Positions 42,090-50,345 of a DNA stretch of 64,000 nt are shown piece by piece. Source of the DNA: Polaromonas sp. (lineage in GTDB: Bacteria; Pseudomonadota; Gammaproteobacteria; Burkholderiales; Burkholderiaceae_C); the NCBI RefSeq assembly GCF_030689685.1, contig NZ_JAUYEY010000046.1, forward strand, positions 50,040 to 114,039, written 5' to 3'. Below the pieces are notes generated by a model. The model made no database searches and was not told the DNA's origin. It worked only from the letters and a program-made list of their open reading frames with translations. Position numbers and translations under genes: made by a program. How positions within the stretch are numbered: position 1 is the stretch's first letter; every line of letters starts with the position of its first letter.

Positions 42090-42617
42090 ATGTTTCACCG
42101 TACTTCATCAGTTATCACATCGTCTGCATCCTTTTCTGCAACTCTCAGGCGGCCCGCAGTTTTGTATGGTGTCGCGCTCGCCATTTTTTTTGCAGACCAT
42201 GCGGTGAAATTCTGGGTGCATGAGTACACCCCTTATGCGTGGAGCCAGCCGGTCACAGGATTTTTTAATCTGGTGCATGTGTGGAATCAGGGTGCGGCGT
42301 TCAGCTTCTTGGCCGATGCAGGTGGATGGCAAAGATACTTCTTTCTTGTTGTTGCCCTGGTGGTTTCAGCCTGGCTTGTGTGGGTTTTGCGCAAACCGCT
42401 TCCTGCGGTGGAGGGCCTGGCCTACAGCCTCGTTCTCGGCGGCGCCTTGGGCAATGGGTTGGACCGGGCGATGCGTGGCTATGTTGTGGACTTTCTGGAT
42501 TTTCATTGGCAGGGCTGGCACTGGCCCGCATTCAATATCGCGGACATTGGCATTGTGTGTGGCGCGCTCTTGTTGGTGGTGTCGGCCTTTAGAGGGTCCG
42601 GCTCGAAGGCTTCCTGA
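42090..42617 (+). CDS. lspA: Lipoprotein signal peptidase (LspA/PbrC-like)
   Basis: A 175-residue, four-helix inner-membrane aspartyl protease. Conserved elements are ADHAVKFWV, VWNQGAAFSFL, GNGLDRAMRGYVVDFLDFHW and PAFNIADIGI; the two catalytic Asp lie in VVDFLD and NIAD. LspA cleaves lipoprotein signal peptides. Extra copies in metal islands accompany lead and cadmium operons (the C module of pbr). It lies between the CadR-controlled transporter and an ATPase fragment, consistent with a decayed pbr/cad cluster. Confidence 0.93.
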   Translation: MFHRTSSVITSSASFSATLRRPAVLYGVALAIFFADHAVKFWVHEYTPYAWSQPVTGFFNLVHVWNQGAAFSFLADAGGWQRYFFLVVALVVSAWLVWVLRKPLPAVEGLAYSLVLGGALGNGLDRAMRGYVVDFLDFHWQGWHWPAFNIADIGIVCGALLLVVSAFRGSGSKAS

Positions 42618-42760
42618 TACGTAGCAGCCTGAGCCCGTTGCCTACCACCAGCAGGCTGGCCCCCATGTCCGCGAACACCGCCATCCACATGCTGGCGCTA
42701 CCGAAAACGGCGAGCACCAGGAACACGCTCTTGATGCCCAGGGCCGACGCGATGTTCTGC
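42589..42760 (-). pseudogene. C-terminal fragment of a second Cd/Zn/Pb P-type ATPase
   Basis: The minus strand encodes QNIASALGIKSVFLVLAVFG, then MWMAVFADMGASLLVVGNG and LRLLR, virtually the same as the end of the intact ATPase at 53334-55580. It is preceded by an in-frame TAG and lacks the other ~700 residues. Its tail overlaps the last bases of lspA on the opposite strand. It is a leftover of a duplicated cadA/pbrA locus. Confidence 0.88.
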
Positions 42761-42775
42761 TAAAGCAAGGCGATC

Positions 42776-43741
42776 TCAGGGGGACCTATTGATGATTGGC
42801 TCACGGTCCTCAGGCCCGTCCCGTCTTGCCGGGCGCGGATCTACAAAGTTACAGCCATCGGCACGGTGTTCGCAAGCCACCCGCTCGCACTGAATGGTGG
42901 TGTGAAATACCTGGAATCGATCTGCAACAAGAATCTTTAGTTTTTCAATGACGTCGGCAGGTGCTGCGTCGGCTGCATGGACCACATGGGCGGTCAGGCT
43001 GTTTTTGCCACTGGTTAGCACCCACACATGGAGGTCGTGAACACCGGTGACCCCGGCAACGGCACGCATCGCGCGTTCCACCTCATCCAGTGCAAGTCCT
43101 TCGGGCGTCCCTTCCAGAAGAACATTCAGGCTTTCTTTGAGCAGGACCCAGGTGCGCGGCAGCACCCACAGACCAATACCGGCAGCCACCAGGGTGTCAA
43201 CCCAGACCCAGCCGGTAAATCGAATAAGGACAGCAGCAACAATCACGCCCAAAGAGCCGAGCATGTCGCTCCATACCTCCAGATAGGCCCCTTTGATATT
43301 CAAGCTGCTGTCTTTGCCGCTGCTGAGCAGACGCATGCTGATGAGGTTAATGATGAGGCCTATGGTTGCAACCACCAGCATGCCTGTGGTCTGCACGTCG
43401 CCCGGCGTGCGAAAGCGCTGGTAGGCCTCATACAAAATGTAAATCGCAACGCCGAAGAGCAGTAACGCGTTAAAGGCTGCGGCCAAAATCTCGAAGCGGT
43501 GATATCCATAGGTTCATCGCGCATCGGCAGGGCGTCTGGCAATACGCACGGCCGCCAGGGCAATGGCCAGCGCTGCGGCATCGGTAAACATGTGGGCGGC
43601 GTCAGCCAGCAGCGCCAGACTGTTGAGCACTATGCCAGCCACCGCCTCTGCCACCAGAAAGGTTGAAGTCAAAATCAGCGCTATCCACAGCGTGGTTTCT
43701 TTTTTGTTCTCTGGTACGGCGTGGGAATGCCCAGTACTCAT
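42776..43741 (-). pseudogene. czcD: CzcD-type CDF exporter split by one in-frame TGA
   Basis: A 321-codon reading frame is interrupted only by TGA at 43514-43516 (codon 76). Before it: MSTGHSHAVPENKKETTLWI, then LNSLALLADAAHMFTDAAAL (zinc ligands). After it, in the same frame: TYGYHRFEILAAAFNALLLF, NIKGAYLEVWSDMLGSLGVI (second ligand pair) and a C-terminal domain (VTGVHDLHVWVLTSGKNSLT). The context DAR-stop-TYGYHRFEIL suggests a CGA (Arg) to TGA change. An ATG at 43486 could restart translation but would omit the first two helices. Probably inactive. Confidence 0.88.
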
Positions 43742-43796
43742 TTTTGCGCTCCTGTTATAGCCACCATCTCTTTTTCATCCTGATCGAACTGGTCAA

Positions 43797-44108
43797 TCAA
43801 GTCTGCGGTTTGCCGCAATTCGGGCAAAATTTTGCTCCCGCGACCAAAGGGGTGTTGCAGTTGCTGCAAATGCCCGGTATCACAGACTTGCCGCATTGAG
43901 CGCAAAAGCGCGCGCCCGGGATATTGGCCGCAGAACACGAAGGACATGTTGGCCCGCCGCCGGACGGCGCGGTATACGGCGGAGCTGGTGGGGGTGGGTA
44001 GCCATAGCCATCGCCACGGCCACTTCCGTGCCCGCTTCCATGACCGCTGCGGCTACTGCCGTGGTGACCGCCACCCATGCTTTGAAGCAATTTATCCAAG
44101 AAACCCAT
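43797..44108 (-). CDS. Double zinc-ribbon protein
   Basis: A 103-residue protein: MGFLDKLLQSMGGGHHGSSR, a His/Gly/Ser-rich linker, a Pro/Tyr segment (YGYPPPPAPPYTAP), then two zinc ribbons with CxxC pairs (CPSCSAANIPGARFCAQCG; CSNCNTPLVAGAKFCPNCG). A good GGAG site precedes the ATG. Zinc ribbons of this type usually bind nucleic acids or partners; function here is unknown. It lies between the P1B-4 ATPase and czcD. Confidence 0.8.
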   Translation of the reverse strand: MGFLDKLLQSMGGGHHGSSRSGHGSGHGSGRGDGYGYPPPPAPPYTAPSGGGPTCPSCSAANIPGARFCAQCGKSVIPGICSNCNTPLVAGAKFCPNCGKPQT

Positions 44109-44177
44109 GACTTTCTCCTATGGTTAGAAAATGAAAAAGCCGCTGTAAGTGCATGCGGCATATGCGTGGCATCGCTG

Positions 44178-46088
44178 TTAATCCTTGTATGCCAGCAAGC
44201 GCAGCGCGTTAATGACCACCACAATGGTTGAGCCCTCGTGCACCAATACCGCCAGGCCAATACCAGCCCAGCCAAACAGGGTGGCAGGAATCAACACTGC
44301 CACCACGCCCAGCGACACCCACAGGTTCTGCCGAATAATGCGTCGGGATGCGCGGCTCAACGCTACTGCAAACGGTAGCCTGGAAAGATCGTCAGCCATC
44401 AGTGCTACGTCTGCGGTTTCCAGCGCTACGTCGGTGCTAGCGCCACCCATGGCGATGCCGACCGTTGCTCGCGCCATGGCTGGCGCATCGTTGACCCCAT
44501 CGCCAACCATGGCAACCTGCCCGTAGCGGGCCTCGAGCTCTTCCATGGCCTTGACCTTGTCTTCCGGCAGCAATCCCGCTTTCACTTCGTCCAGGCCAAC
44601 CGAGTTGGCGATAGCGCGGCCAACGCCCTCGTTGTCTCCAGTGAGCATGATGGTTTTCTGAATGCCGAGTTGATGCAGGCGCTCCAGCACCCCGCGCACC
44701 CCCTCGCGCGGCGTGTCAGCCAAGGCCACCACGCCGAGGAACTGCCCATCCGCCTGGATCAACATGATGGTTTTACCTTCGGCTTGCAGGCGCAAGGCAT
44801 GTTGCTGAACTACTTCAGGGATGGATTCGCCGTCAAACAACTTGGCGTTACCGATAGCTATTTTTTGTCCCTCAAAGTCGGCGCGCACTCCTTTTCCGGT
44901 AACGGCTTCGACTTCTCCGGCTTCGCTCCAGCTTAAATCGCGGTTTTTTGCTTCCGTCGCCACCGCCTGCGCAAGGGGATGAGCGCTGCGGCTTTCTACA
45001 GCGGCGGCAACGGTCAGCAGACGCGCCTCGTCGCCGACGACGGCGACAACATCAGTCACCTTGGGTTTGCCGACGGTCAAGGTACCGGTCTTGTCGAAGG
45101 CGATGGCCGTGAGCACGCCAAGATTTTCCAGATGGACACCACCCTTGATCAGCACGCCGCCGCGCGCTGCGCGGGCTATGCCTGACAGCACGGCCGACGG
45201 GGTTGCTATGGCCAGCGCGCAGGGTGATGCCGCTACCAGAACCGCCATGGCGCGGTAAAAGGATTCGGCAAAAGGGAAGCCGAACAGTGGTGGCAGAACA
45301 ATGAGCAAACCGGCACCCACCAGCACTACGGGCACGAAGATCCGCTCAAAGCGGTCGGTGAAACGCTGCGTGGGCGATTTTTGCGTCTGCGCCTCGGCCA
45401 CCATTTTTACCATGCGCGCCAGCGTACTTTCCTGCGCCAGCTTGGTCACCTCGACCGTCAACACGCCTTCGCCATTGACCGTGCCGGCGAAAACCTTGTC
45501 GCCCGCTTGCTTGTCCACCGGCATAGATTCGCCGGTGACCGGAGCCTGGTCCACCGCCGAGTTCCCGGATTCCACCTGACCATCGGCGGGGATGCGTTGA
45601 CCGGGCTTGACGATCACCCGGTCGCCACGCTGCAGTTCCTCGACCCGCACCTCCATCTCCAGACCATTGCGCTGCACCATGGCTGTTTTCGGGGCAAGTT
45701 CCGCCAGCGCCTCAATCGCCTTGCGTGCGCGGTCCATGGCCATATGTTCCAGCGCGTGCCCCAGGCTGAACAGGAACAGCAGCAAGGCGCCTTCCTCCCA
45801 GGCGCCAAGCGCAGCCGCCCCAGCCGCCGCGACCAGCATCAGGGTGTCGATGTCGAACTGGCGCTTGCGCATACTCTCCACAGCTTCCCGCAGCGTGTAG
45901 AACCCACCCGCAGCGTAGGCACCAAGCAACAGTCCGAGCGATAACCCGCGAGGGGCGTCAGCACGGCCAGCCAGCCAGCCAGCGAGCAGCAGCAAGCCCG
46001 CGCAGCCGCTAAGAATCAGTTCACGATGGCCGGCGAACCATCCCGCCTCGGCAAGCTCGGGCAAGTTCGGTTTCATTTCTTCAGCCAT
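44178..46088 (-). CDS. P1B-4-type metal ATPase (SPC motif; Co/Zn/Cd candidate)
   Basis: A 636-residue metal ATPase with no N-terminal metal-binding domain. Metal site ASPCALAIATPSAVLSG, phosphorylation motif FDKTGTLTVGKP, MLTGDNEGV, VGDGVNDAPA, and a C-terminal LVHEGSTIVVVINALRL. The SPC motif plus HEGST in the last helix defines the P1B-4 group (CoaT/CtpD), associated with Co, and in some members Zn/Cd/Fe. The start is supported by AAGGAG upstream. It is followed by the zinc-ribbon gene and the broken czcD. Confidence 0.92.
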   Translation of the reverse strand: MAEEMKPNLPELAEAGWFAGHRELILSGCAGLLLLAGWLAGRADAPRGLSLGLLLGAYAAGGFYTLREAVESMRKRQFDIDTLMLVAAAGAAALGAWEEGALLLFLFSLGHALEHMAMDRARKAIEALAELAPKTAMVQRNGLEMEVRVEELQRGDRVIVKPGQRIPADGQVESGNSAVDQAPVTGESMPVDKQAGDKVFAGTVNGEGVLTVEVTKLAQESTLARMVKMVAEAQTQKSPTQRFTDRFERIFVPVVLVGAGLLIVLPPLFGFPFAESFYRAMAVLVAASPCALAIATPSAVLSGIARAARGGVLIKGGVHLENLGVLTAIAFDKTGTLTVGKPKVTDVVAVVGDEARLLTVAAAVESRSAHPLAQAVATEAKNRDLSWSEAGEVEAVTGKGVRADFEGQKIAIGNAKLFDGESIPEVVQQHALRLQAEGKTIMLIQADGQFLGVVALADTPREGVRGVLERLHQLGIQKTIMLTGDNEGVGRAIANSVGLDEVKAGLLPEDKVKAMEELEARYGQVAMVGDGVNDAPAMARATVGIAMGGASTDVALETADVALMADDLSRLPFAVALSRASRRIIRQNLWVSLGVVAVLIPATLFGWAGIGLAVLVHEGSTIVVVINALRLLAYKD

Positions 46089-46136
46089 CGTGCTACTCCT
46101 TCTGATGCCATTAATTTCTACGGGTGTGGTGAATGG

Positions 46137-46241
46137 TTAATTGCTACTGTGGCCCGGCGCACTTCGGGCAGGGGGTTCCGGGACCGCAGCCACCTGCGTT
46201 GTTGTCCATTGAATGCCCCAATATCGGCTCCAGAATTCCAT
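46137..46241 (-). CDS. Possible 34-residue peptide upstream of the P1B-4 ATPase
   Basis: An ATG at 46239-46241 is preceded by a strong AAAGGAG at correct distance and reads MEFWSRYWGIQWTTTQVAAV, then 14 more residues. A second, overlapping frame starting at 46209 reads MDNNAGGCGPGTPCPKCAGP, a 21-residue Cys-rich peptide. Joining the first ten residues to the Cys-rich frame by a one-base shift gives a more protein-like sequence, so a frameshifted small metal-binding peptide is possible. Neither has a recognised relative. Confidence 0.4.
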   Translation of the reverse strand: MEFWSRYWGIQWTTTQVAAVPEPPARSAPGHSSN

Positions 46242-46298
46242 GGCCTGCTCCTTTGAATCAATTTAATGAAAATACTGGCGATGCCAGGCCAACAGTAG

Positions 46299-46739
46299 CT
46301 ACCCGGGATGGCTGTGGTCATCAGATTTTTGGCTGAGGCGCTTCCAACCGGGCAGGTGGTGAAGAGACAGGGTTGCAAAAAGCAGCACTCCCGTGACAAT
46401 TGCCAATACATACATGCCGAAAGCGCTGGCCATGCCGACTGCCGCTGTCGCCCAAAGGGTTGCGGCAGTCGTCAGTCCTGCGACACCTCCTTTGCCCTGA
46501 AAAATGACCCCCGCCCCGATGAAGCCAATGCCCGTGACAACCTGCGCAGCAATACGGGTGGGATCACCGCCGACGTGGACAGAGATCAGACTGAACGCAC
46601 AAGCGCCCATTGAAATTGCCATGTAGGTTCGAATGCCCGCATCGCTGGCATGACGCTCCCTTTCCAAACCAATCAAGCCACCGATCACTGCAGCAAGAAT
46701 CATTCGGGAGGCATAAAGAAGTTCAGTGTTGACATCCAT
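46299..46739 (-). CDS. MgtC/SapB family membrane protein
   Basis: A 146-residue membrane protein with the MgtC/SapB signature: ILAAVIGGLIGLERERHASD, GIRTYMAISMGACAF, QVVTGIGFIGAGVIFQGKGG and LTTAATLWATAAVGMASAFG. The family modulates ATPase activity and Mg adaptation in pathogens; the bacterial role elsewhere is unclear. The start at 46739 is the ATG before DVNTELLYASR. It is located between the two large cation-efflux units. Confidence 0.88.
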   Translation of the reverse strand: MDVNTELLYASRMILAAVIGGLIGLERERHASDAGIRTYMAISMGACAFSLISVHVGGDPTRIAAQVVTGIGFIGAGVIFQGKGGVAGLTTAATLWATAAVGMASAFGMYVLAIVTGVLLFATLSLHHLPGWKRLSQKSDDHSHPG

Positions 46740-46870
46740 TTTTTTCCTTTCCCGAGGACAGGCTTTGAATACCATCGGTTTGGCAGAAAAACACGGTGAG
46801 CCCTTCGCTAAAAGAGGCTCGGTTCACAAGCAAAACCCTTGATAGCAAGGGTGTCAACATCGAATACTGA

Positions 46871-47206
46871 TCAAAAAATGGGCACTGCATTAACGATGTT
46901 CACAACATAGACCCACCCGGAATTGGCCTGCCCCGTACGCCCCGAGGCGACAATGATTTTCACCAATTCGTCGACATGATCGTCGCCGCAGTGAAGCTCC
47001 AGTTTGTACTCGTTAATAACCTCATCACCGAGGTCAACCGAATAGCGACGCTCGCCATCGTCCAGCGGAACCAGCGACCCCTTCACCATATAAACAGTCA
47101 GGTTGTGTTCACCGCTACCCACAGCCGTCCATGCCACAGAGCTCTTGAGGGCGCTGATGACTTCTGCAATCCGATTGCGATGGATGTAGGCCTTGATTTC
47201 TTTCAT
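46871..47206 (-). CDS. PII-like protein of the czc operon
   Basis: A 111-residue protein with the ferredoxin-like PII fold: MKEIKAYIHRNRIAEVISAL, a T-loop region truncated relative to GlnB, YKLELHCGDDHVDELVKIIV and GRTGQANSGWVYVVNIVNAV. The uridylylation Tyr motif of GlnB is absent. PII-like proteins coupled to CzcA genes are known in metal operons and are thought to respond to metal rather than nitrogen. The start overlaps the czcA stop by 4 bp. Confidence 0.86.
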   Translation of the reverse strand: MKEIKAYIHRNRIAEVISALKSSVAWTAVGSGEHNLTVYMVKGSLVPLDDGERRYSVDLGDEVINEYKLELHCGDDHVDELVKIIVASGRTGQANSGWVYVVNIVNAVPIF

Positions 47207-50200
47207 GATGAAGCTCCTTCACTGGCGCTAAGTTTTTGCGCGTTACGCTCAGCCCGAAGCTCGGACCACTCATAAAAAAGTGGAAGTAACAGCAGAGTCA
47301 AGGCGGTTGATGTAAACAAGCCGCCCACCACCACAGTGGCCAGCGGACGCTGGGTTTCAGCGCCAACTCCAGTGGATAGAAGCATGGGAACCAGACCAAT
47401 GATAGCCACCGAGGCCGTCATCAGCACGGGCCGTAGCCGCAACTCAGCGCCCCGGCGTACCGCGTCCCTGATGGACAAACCTTGGCGCCGCTGGTCATTT
47501 AGGAACGTAACCATCACAATACCATTGAGCATGGCCACCCCGAATACCGCGATAAAGCCAATGGCAGAGGGAACCGACAGGTATTGACCTGTGATGAACA
47601 GGCCCACAATGCCGCCGATGATGGCGAATGGCACGTTGGCGATGATCAGCGTTGCGTGACGCACGGAATTAAATGCCGTGTACAGCAACATGAAGATCAG
47701 GCCAATGGTCAATGGAACGATCACTGCCAGGCGGGCCATCGCACGCTGCTGGTTCTCAAAGGCGCCGCCCCATTGAAAGTAATAGCCTGTCGGTAATTTG
47801 ACCTGCTCCGCGATCTTGGCGCTGGCCTCCTTCACAAAACTGTCTACGTCACGGCCCTTCACGTCCATCTGCAGCACCGAGTACCGCTGCAAGGCCTCGC
47901 GCCGGACAAACGAGTAGCCTTCATCCAGCTCAATGGTCGCAACCTGCGAGAACGGCACCAGCGCTCCTTCTCCGGTGCGTATGGGGATGGCGCCGATGCT
48001 TGCCGGGCTGGCCCTGAAAGCGTCGGGCAAACGCACTGTAATGTCGAATCGTTTGGTGCCGTCAATCAGGGTAGAAACAGCTTCCCCACCTATACCGGCC
48101 TTGACCACTTCAAGGACGTCGTTCACATTGATGCCGTAACGAGCTGCGGCCTCTCGATTGACCTTGATTACAAGTTGAGGCTTGCCCTTGTTCGCCTCCG
48201 CAGACAAGTCTGCCACGCCAGGGACTTTGCCCAACACACCCTGTAGCTCCCCAGTCAGCCGGTCTAAGGTACCGAGGTCTTCACCGTAAAGTTTCAGCGC
48301 GAGAGTGGCACGTACACCGGAAATCAACTCTTCAACACGGGACTGGATGGGCTGGCTGGCTCCGATAACAGCAGTGGGAACCACCTTCTCCATGGCCTCC
48401 TGCATTTCCGATGCAAGAGCGGGATAAGACACCTTTTCTGGCCAATCCGACTGAGGTTTGGTCGCTATCAGTATTTCCATGTAGTTGACGTCGGTGGTTT
48501 CACCACCCTCAGCCCGGCCTATGGTTGCCAGGACAGACTCGACCTGCTTGGGGAATTGCTTCTTGAGCTCTGTACTGATGACGTTGGACACGCGAATGGA
48601 CTCGTCAAGGGACGTGGAAGGAATACCGGTCACCCGAAACAGTATGGTTCCTTCTTGAAGTTGCGGCATGAACTCCTTCCCAAGGAAAGGAAACAACGCC
48701 AGCGACACAAGAAGCAGCCCTAGCGCCGTACTGACAACCAGCTTTTTACGCTCCAGTGCCCAATCAAGCAGCGGAAGGTAGACCTTTTTGGCCCAGCGCA
48801 CGATAAAGGTGTCACGCTCTTCCTTGGGTTTCAGGATGAGTGCCGCCAGTACCGGCACCAGCGTCATGGACAGCAGGAGCGAACCCGCCATTGCAAACGA
48901 AATCGTGAATGCCATTGGCTTGAAAAGCTTGCCTTCCAACCCTGTGAGGGAGAACAACGGCATGAACACCACGATGATGATCAGGATGGCGAAGGCGATA
49001 GGGTTCATCACCTCGCGCGCGGCTTCAAGGATCAGGTGAGTTTTCTTGATCGGTTTACCGGATTCCTTGGCATGAGCTAGCAGCCGGAAGGCGTTTTCGA
49101 TCATTACGATGGCACCGTCAACCATCATCCCGGTGCCAATGGCCAATCCGGCAAGCGACATCAAGTTGGCCGTTACCCCAAACTGTTGCATGAGAATGAA
49201 CGCAATCAACATGGCCATCGGCAAGGTCACGATGACGACGATAGCGGAGCGGAAATCCCCCAAGAATAGGAACAGGATGATCGCTACCAGAACTGCGCCC
49301 TCTATCAATGAGTTTTGAGCGGTGCGCAGTGCCTTGTCCACGAGATCAGTACGGTCGTACACCGGGATCAGCGACACGCCCTTTGGCAGGGCTGCCTGTG
49401 CGAGGGCCAGCTTTGCTTTCACGGCTTCGACAACATTCTTCGCATTTTCATTGACCCGCGACAGCGCCATTCCAAGAACAGCCTCCTGACCATCCCGCGT
49501 GACCGCACCAAACCGGGGCGCTGCGGCTTCCTTCACATCAGCGACATCACGTACAAAGATCGGCGCACCATTGCGCTCGGCCACCACAATGCTCGCGATG
49601 TCGGTGGTCCCTGTCACCAGGCCCAATCCGCGAACCAGGTATTGCTCGGAGCCAAGATTGATGGATTGTCCACCCACCTGCTTGTTGTTTGCAGCCAGAC
49701 TGTCCATGACTTGCCTGAACGTCAAGCCATACTTGATCAATTTATTGGGGTCAATCTGCACCTGGTACTGCTTCTGGTCGCCGCCCCATGAAATCACATC
49801 ATCCACCCCTGGGGCGGTCCGCAGGATCAGCCGCACGGTCCAGTCATGCAGCGTTCGCAGATCCATCGCGCTTAGCTTTTTGTCTGCAGATTCGATGGTG
49901 TACCAAAACACCTGGCCCAGACCGGAACTGTTGGGACCCAGGACAGGCTCACCATAACCTTCGGGCAACCGGCCTTTGACATCCTGGAGTTTTTCGCCAA
50001 CGAGACGACGCGCAAAATAGATGTCGACGTTGTCCTTGAAATAGATGCCAACATAGGAAAGGCCAAACAGGGAAACCGAGCGAACTTCTTCCACATTGGG
50101 CAAACCTGCCATTGCACCTTCGATAGGCGTCGTGAGCAGTCTTTCAACGTCTTCTGCGGCGAGACCGGGTGATTCCGTATAAATATTGACTTGGACAGGT

Positions 50201-50328
50201 GTCACATCCGGGAAGGCGTCCACAGGTACGTTCCGGAAAGCTTGTACACCGAGGCCGACCAGCACCGCGAAAGCGACGAGAACGAGTACTTTGTAACGCA
50301 GGGATGCGTCAACGATTGCATTGAGCAT
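47203..50328 (-). CDS. czcA: CzcA-type heavy-metal RND efflux pump
   Basis: A 1041-residue pump: opening LNAIVDASLRYKVLVLVAFA, PVDAFPDVTPVQVNIYTESP, TM4 signature AIGTGMMVDGAIVMIENAFR and C-terminal helices (ATVVVGGLFTSTALTLLLLP). The VDG-AIVMIEN signature places it near the divalent-cation HME branches but with mixed features, so Zn/Cd/Co is inferred mainly from the czcI/C/B and cadA neighbours. It is translationally coupled to the PII-like gene and 17 bp from czcB. Confidence 0.92.
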   Translation of the reverse strand: MLNAIVDASLRYKVLVLVAFAVLVGLGVQAFRNVPVDAFPDVTPVQVNIYTESPGLAAEDVERLLTTPIEGAMAGLPNVEEVRSVSLFGLSYVGIYFKDNVDIYFARRLVGEKLQDVKGRLPEGYGEPVLGPNSSGLGQVFWYTIESADKKLSAMDLRTLHDWTVRLILRTAPGVDDVISWGGDQKQYQVQIDPNKLIKYGLTFRQVMDSLAANNKQVGGQSINLGSEQYLVRGLGLVTGTTDIASIVVAERNGAPIFVRDVADVKEAAAPRFGAVTRDGQEAVLGMALSRVNENAKNVVEAVKAKLALAQAALPKGVSLIPVYDRTDLVDKALRTAQNSLIEGAVLVAIILFLFLGDFRSAIVVIVTLPMAMLIAFILMQQFGVTANLMSLAGLAIGTGMMVDGAIVMIENAFRLLAHAKESGKPIKKTHLILEAAREVMNPIAFAILIIIVVFMPLFSLTGLEGKLFKPMAFTISFAMAGSLLLSMTLVPVLAALILKPKEERDTFIVRWAKKVYLPLLDWALERKKLVVSTALGLLLVSLALFPFLGKEFMPQLQEGTILFRVTGIPSTSLDESIRVSNVISTELKKQFPKQVESVLATIGRAEGGETTDVNYMEILIATKPQSDWPEKVSYPALASEMQEAMEKVVPTAVIGASQPIQSRVEELISGVRATLALKLYGEDLGTLDRLTGELQGVLGKVPGVADLSAEANKGKPQLVIKVNREAAARYGINVNDVLEVVKAGIGGEAVSTLIDGTKRFDITVRLPDAFRASPASIGAIPIRTGEGALVPFSQVATIELDEGYSFVRREALQRYSVLQMDVKGRDVDSFVKEASAKIAEQVKLPTGYYFQWGGAFENQQRAMARLAVIVPLTIGLIFMLLYTAFNSVRHATLIIANVPFAIIGGIVGLFITGQYLSVPSAIGFIAVFGVAMLNGIVMVTFLNDQRRQGLSIRDAVRRGAELRLRPVLMTASVAIIGLVPMLLSTGVGAETQRPLATVVVGGLFTSTALTLLLLPLFYEWSELRAERNAQKLSASEGASS

Positions 50329-50345
50329 GATGTTTTATCCTTGGC

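Noticed and set aside
43514..43516. TGA in czcD as a selenocysteine codon
   Set aside because: The position follows DAR and precedes TYGYHRFEIL, where an Arg-like residue fits. No redox motif surrounds it, and a C-to-T change from CGA explains it.
44850..44880. GATAGCTATTTTTTG as a sixth copy of the interspersed repeat
   Set aside because: Only the AGCTAT core matches; the CTGTAGCCC block is missing and the codons encode a conserved ATPase segment.
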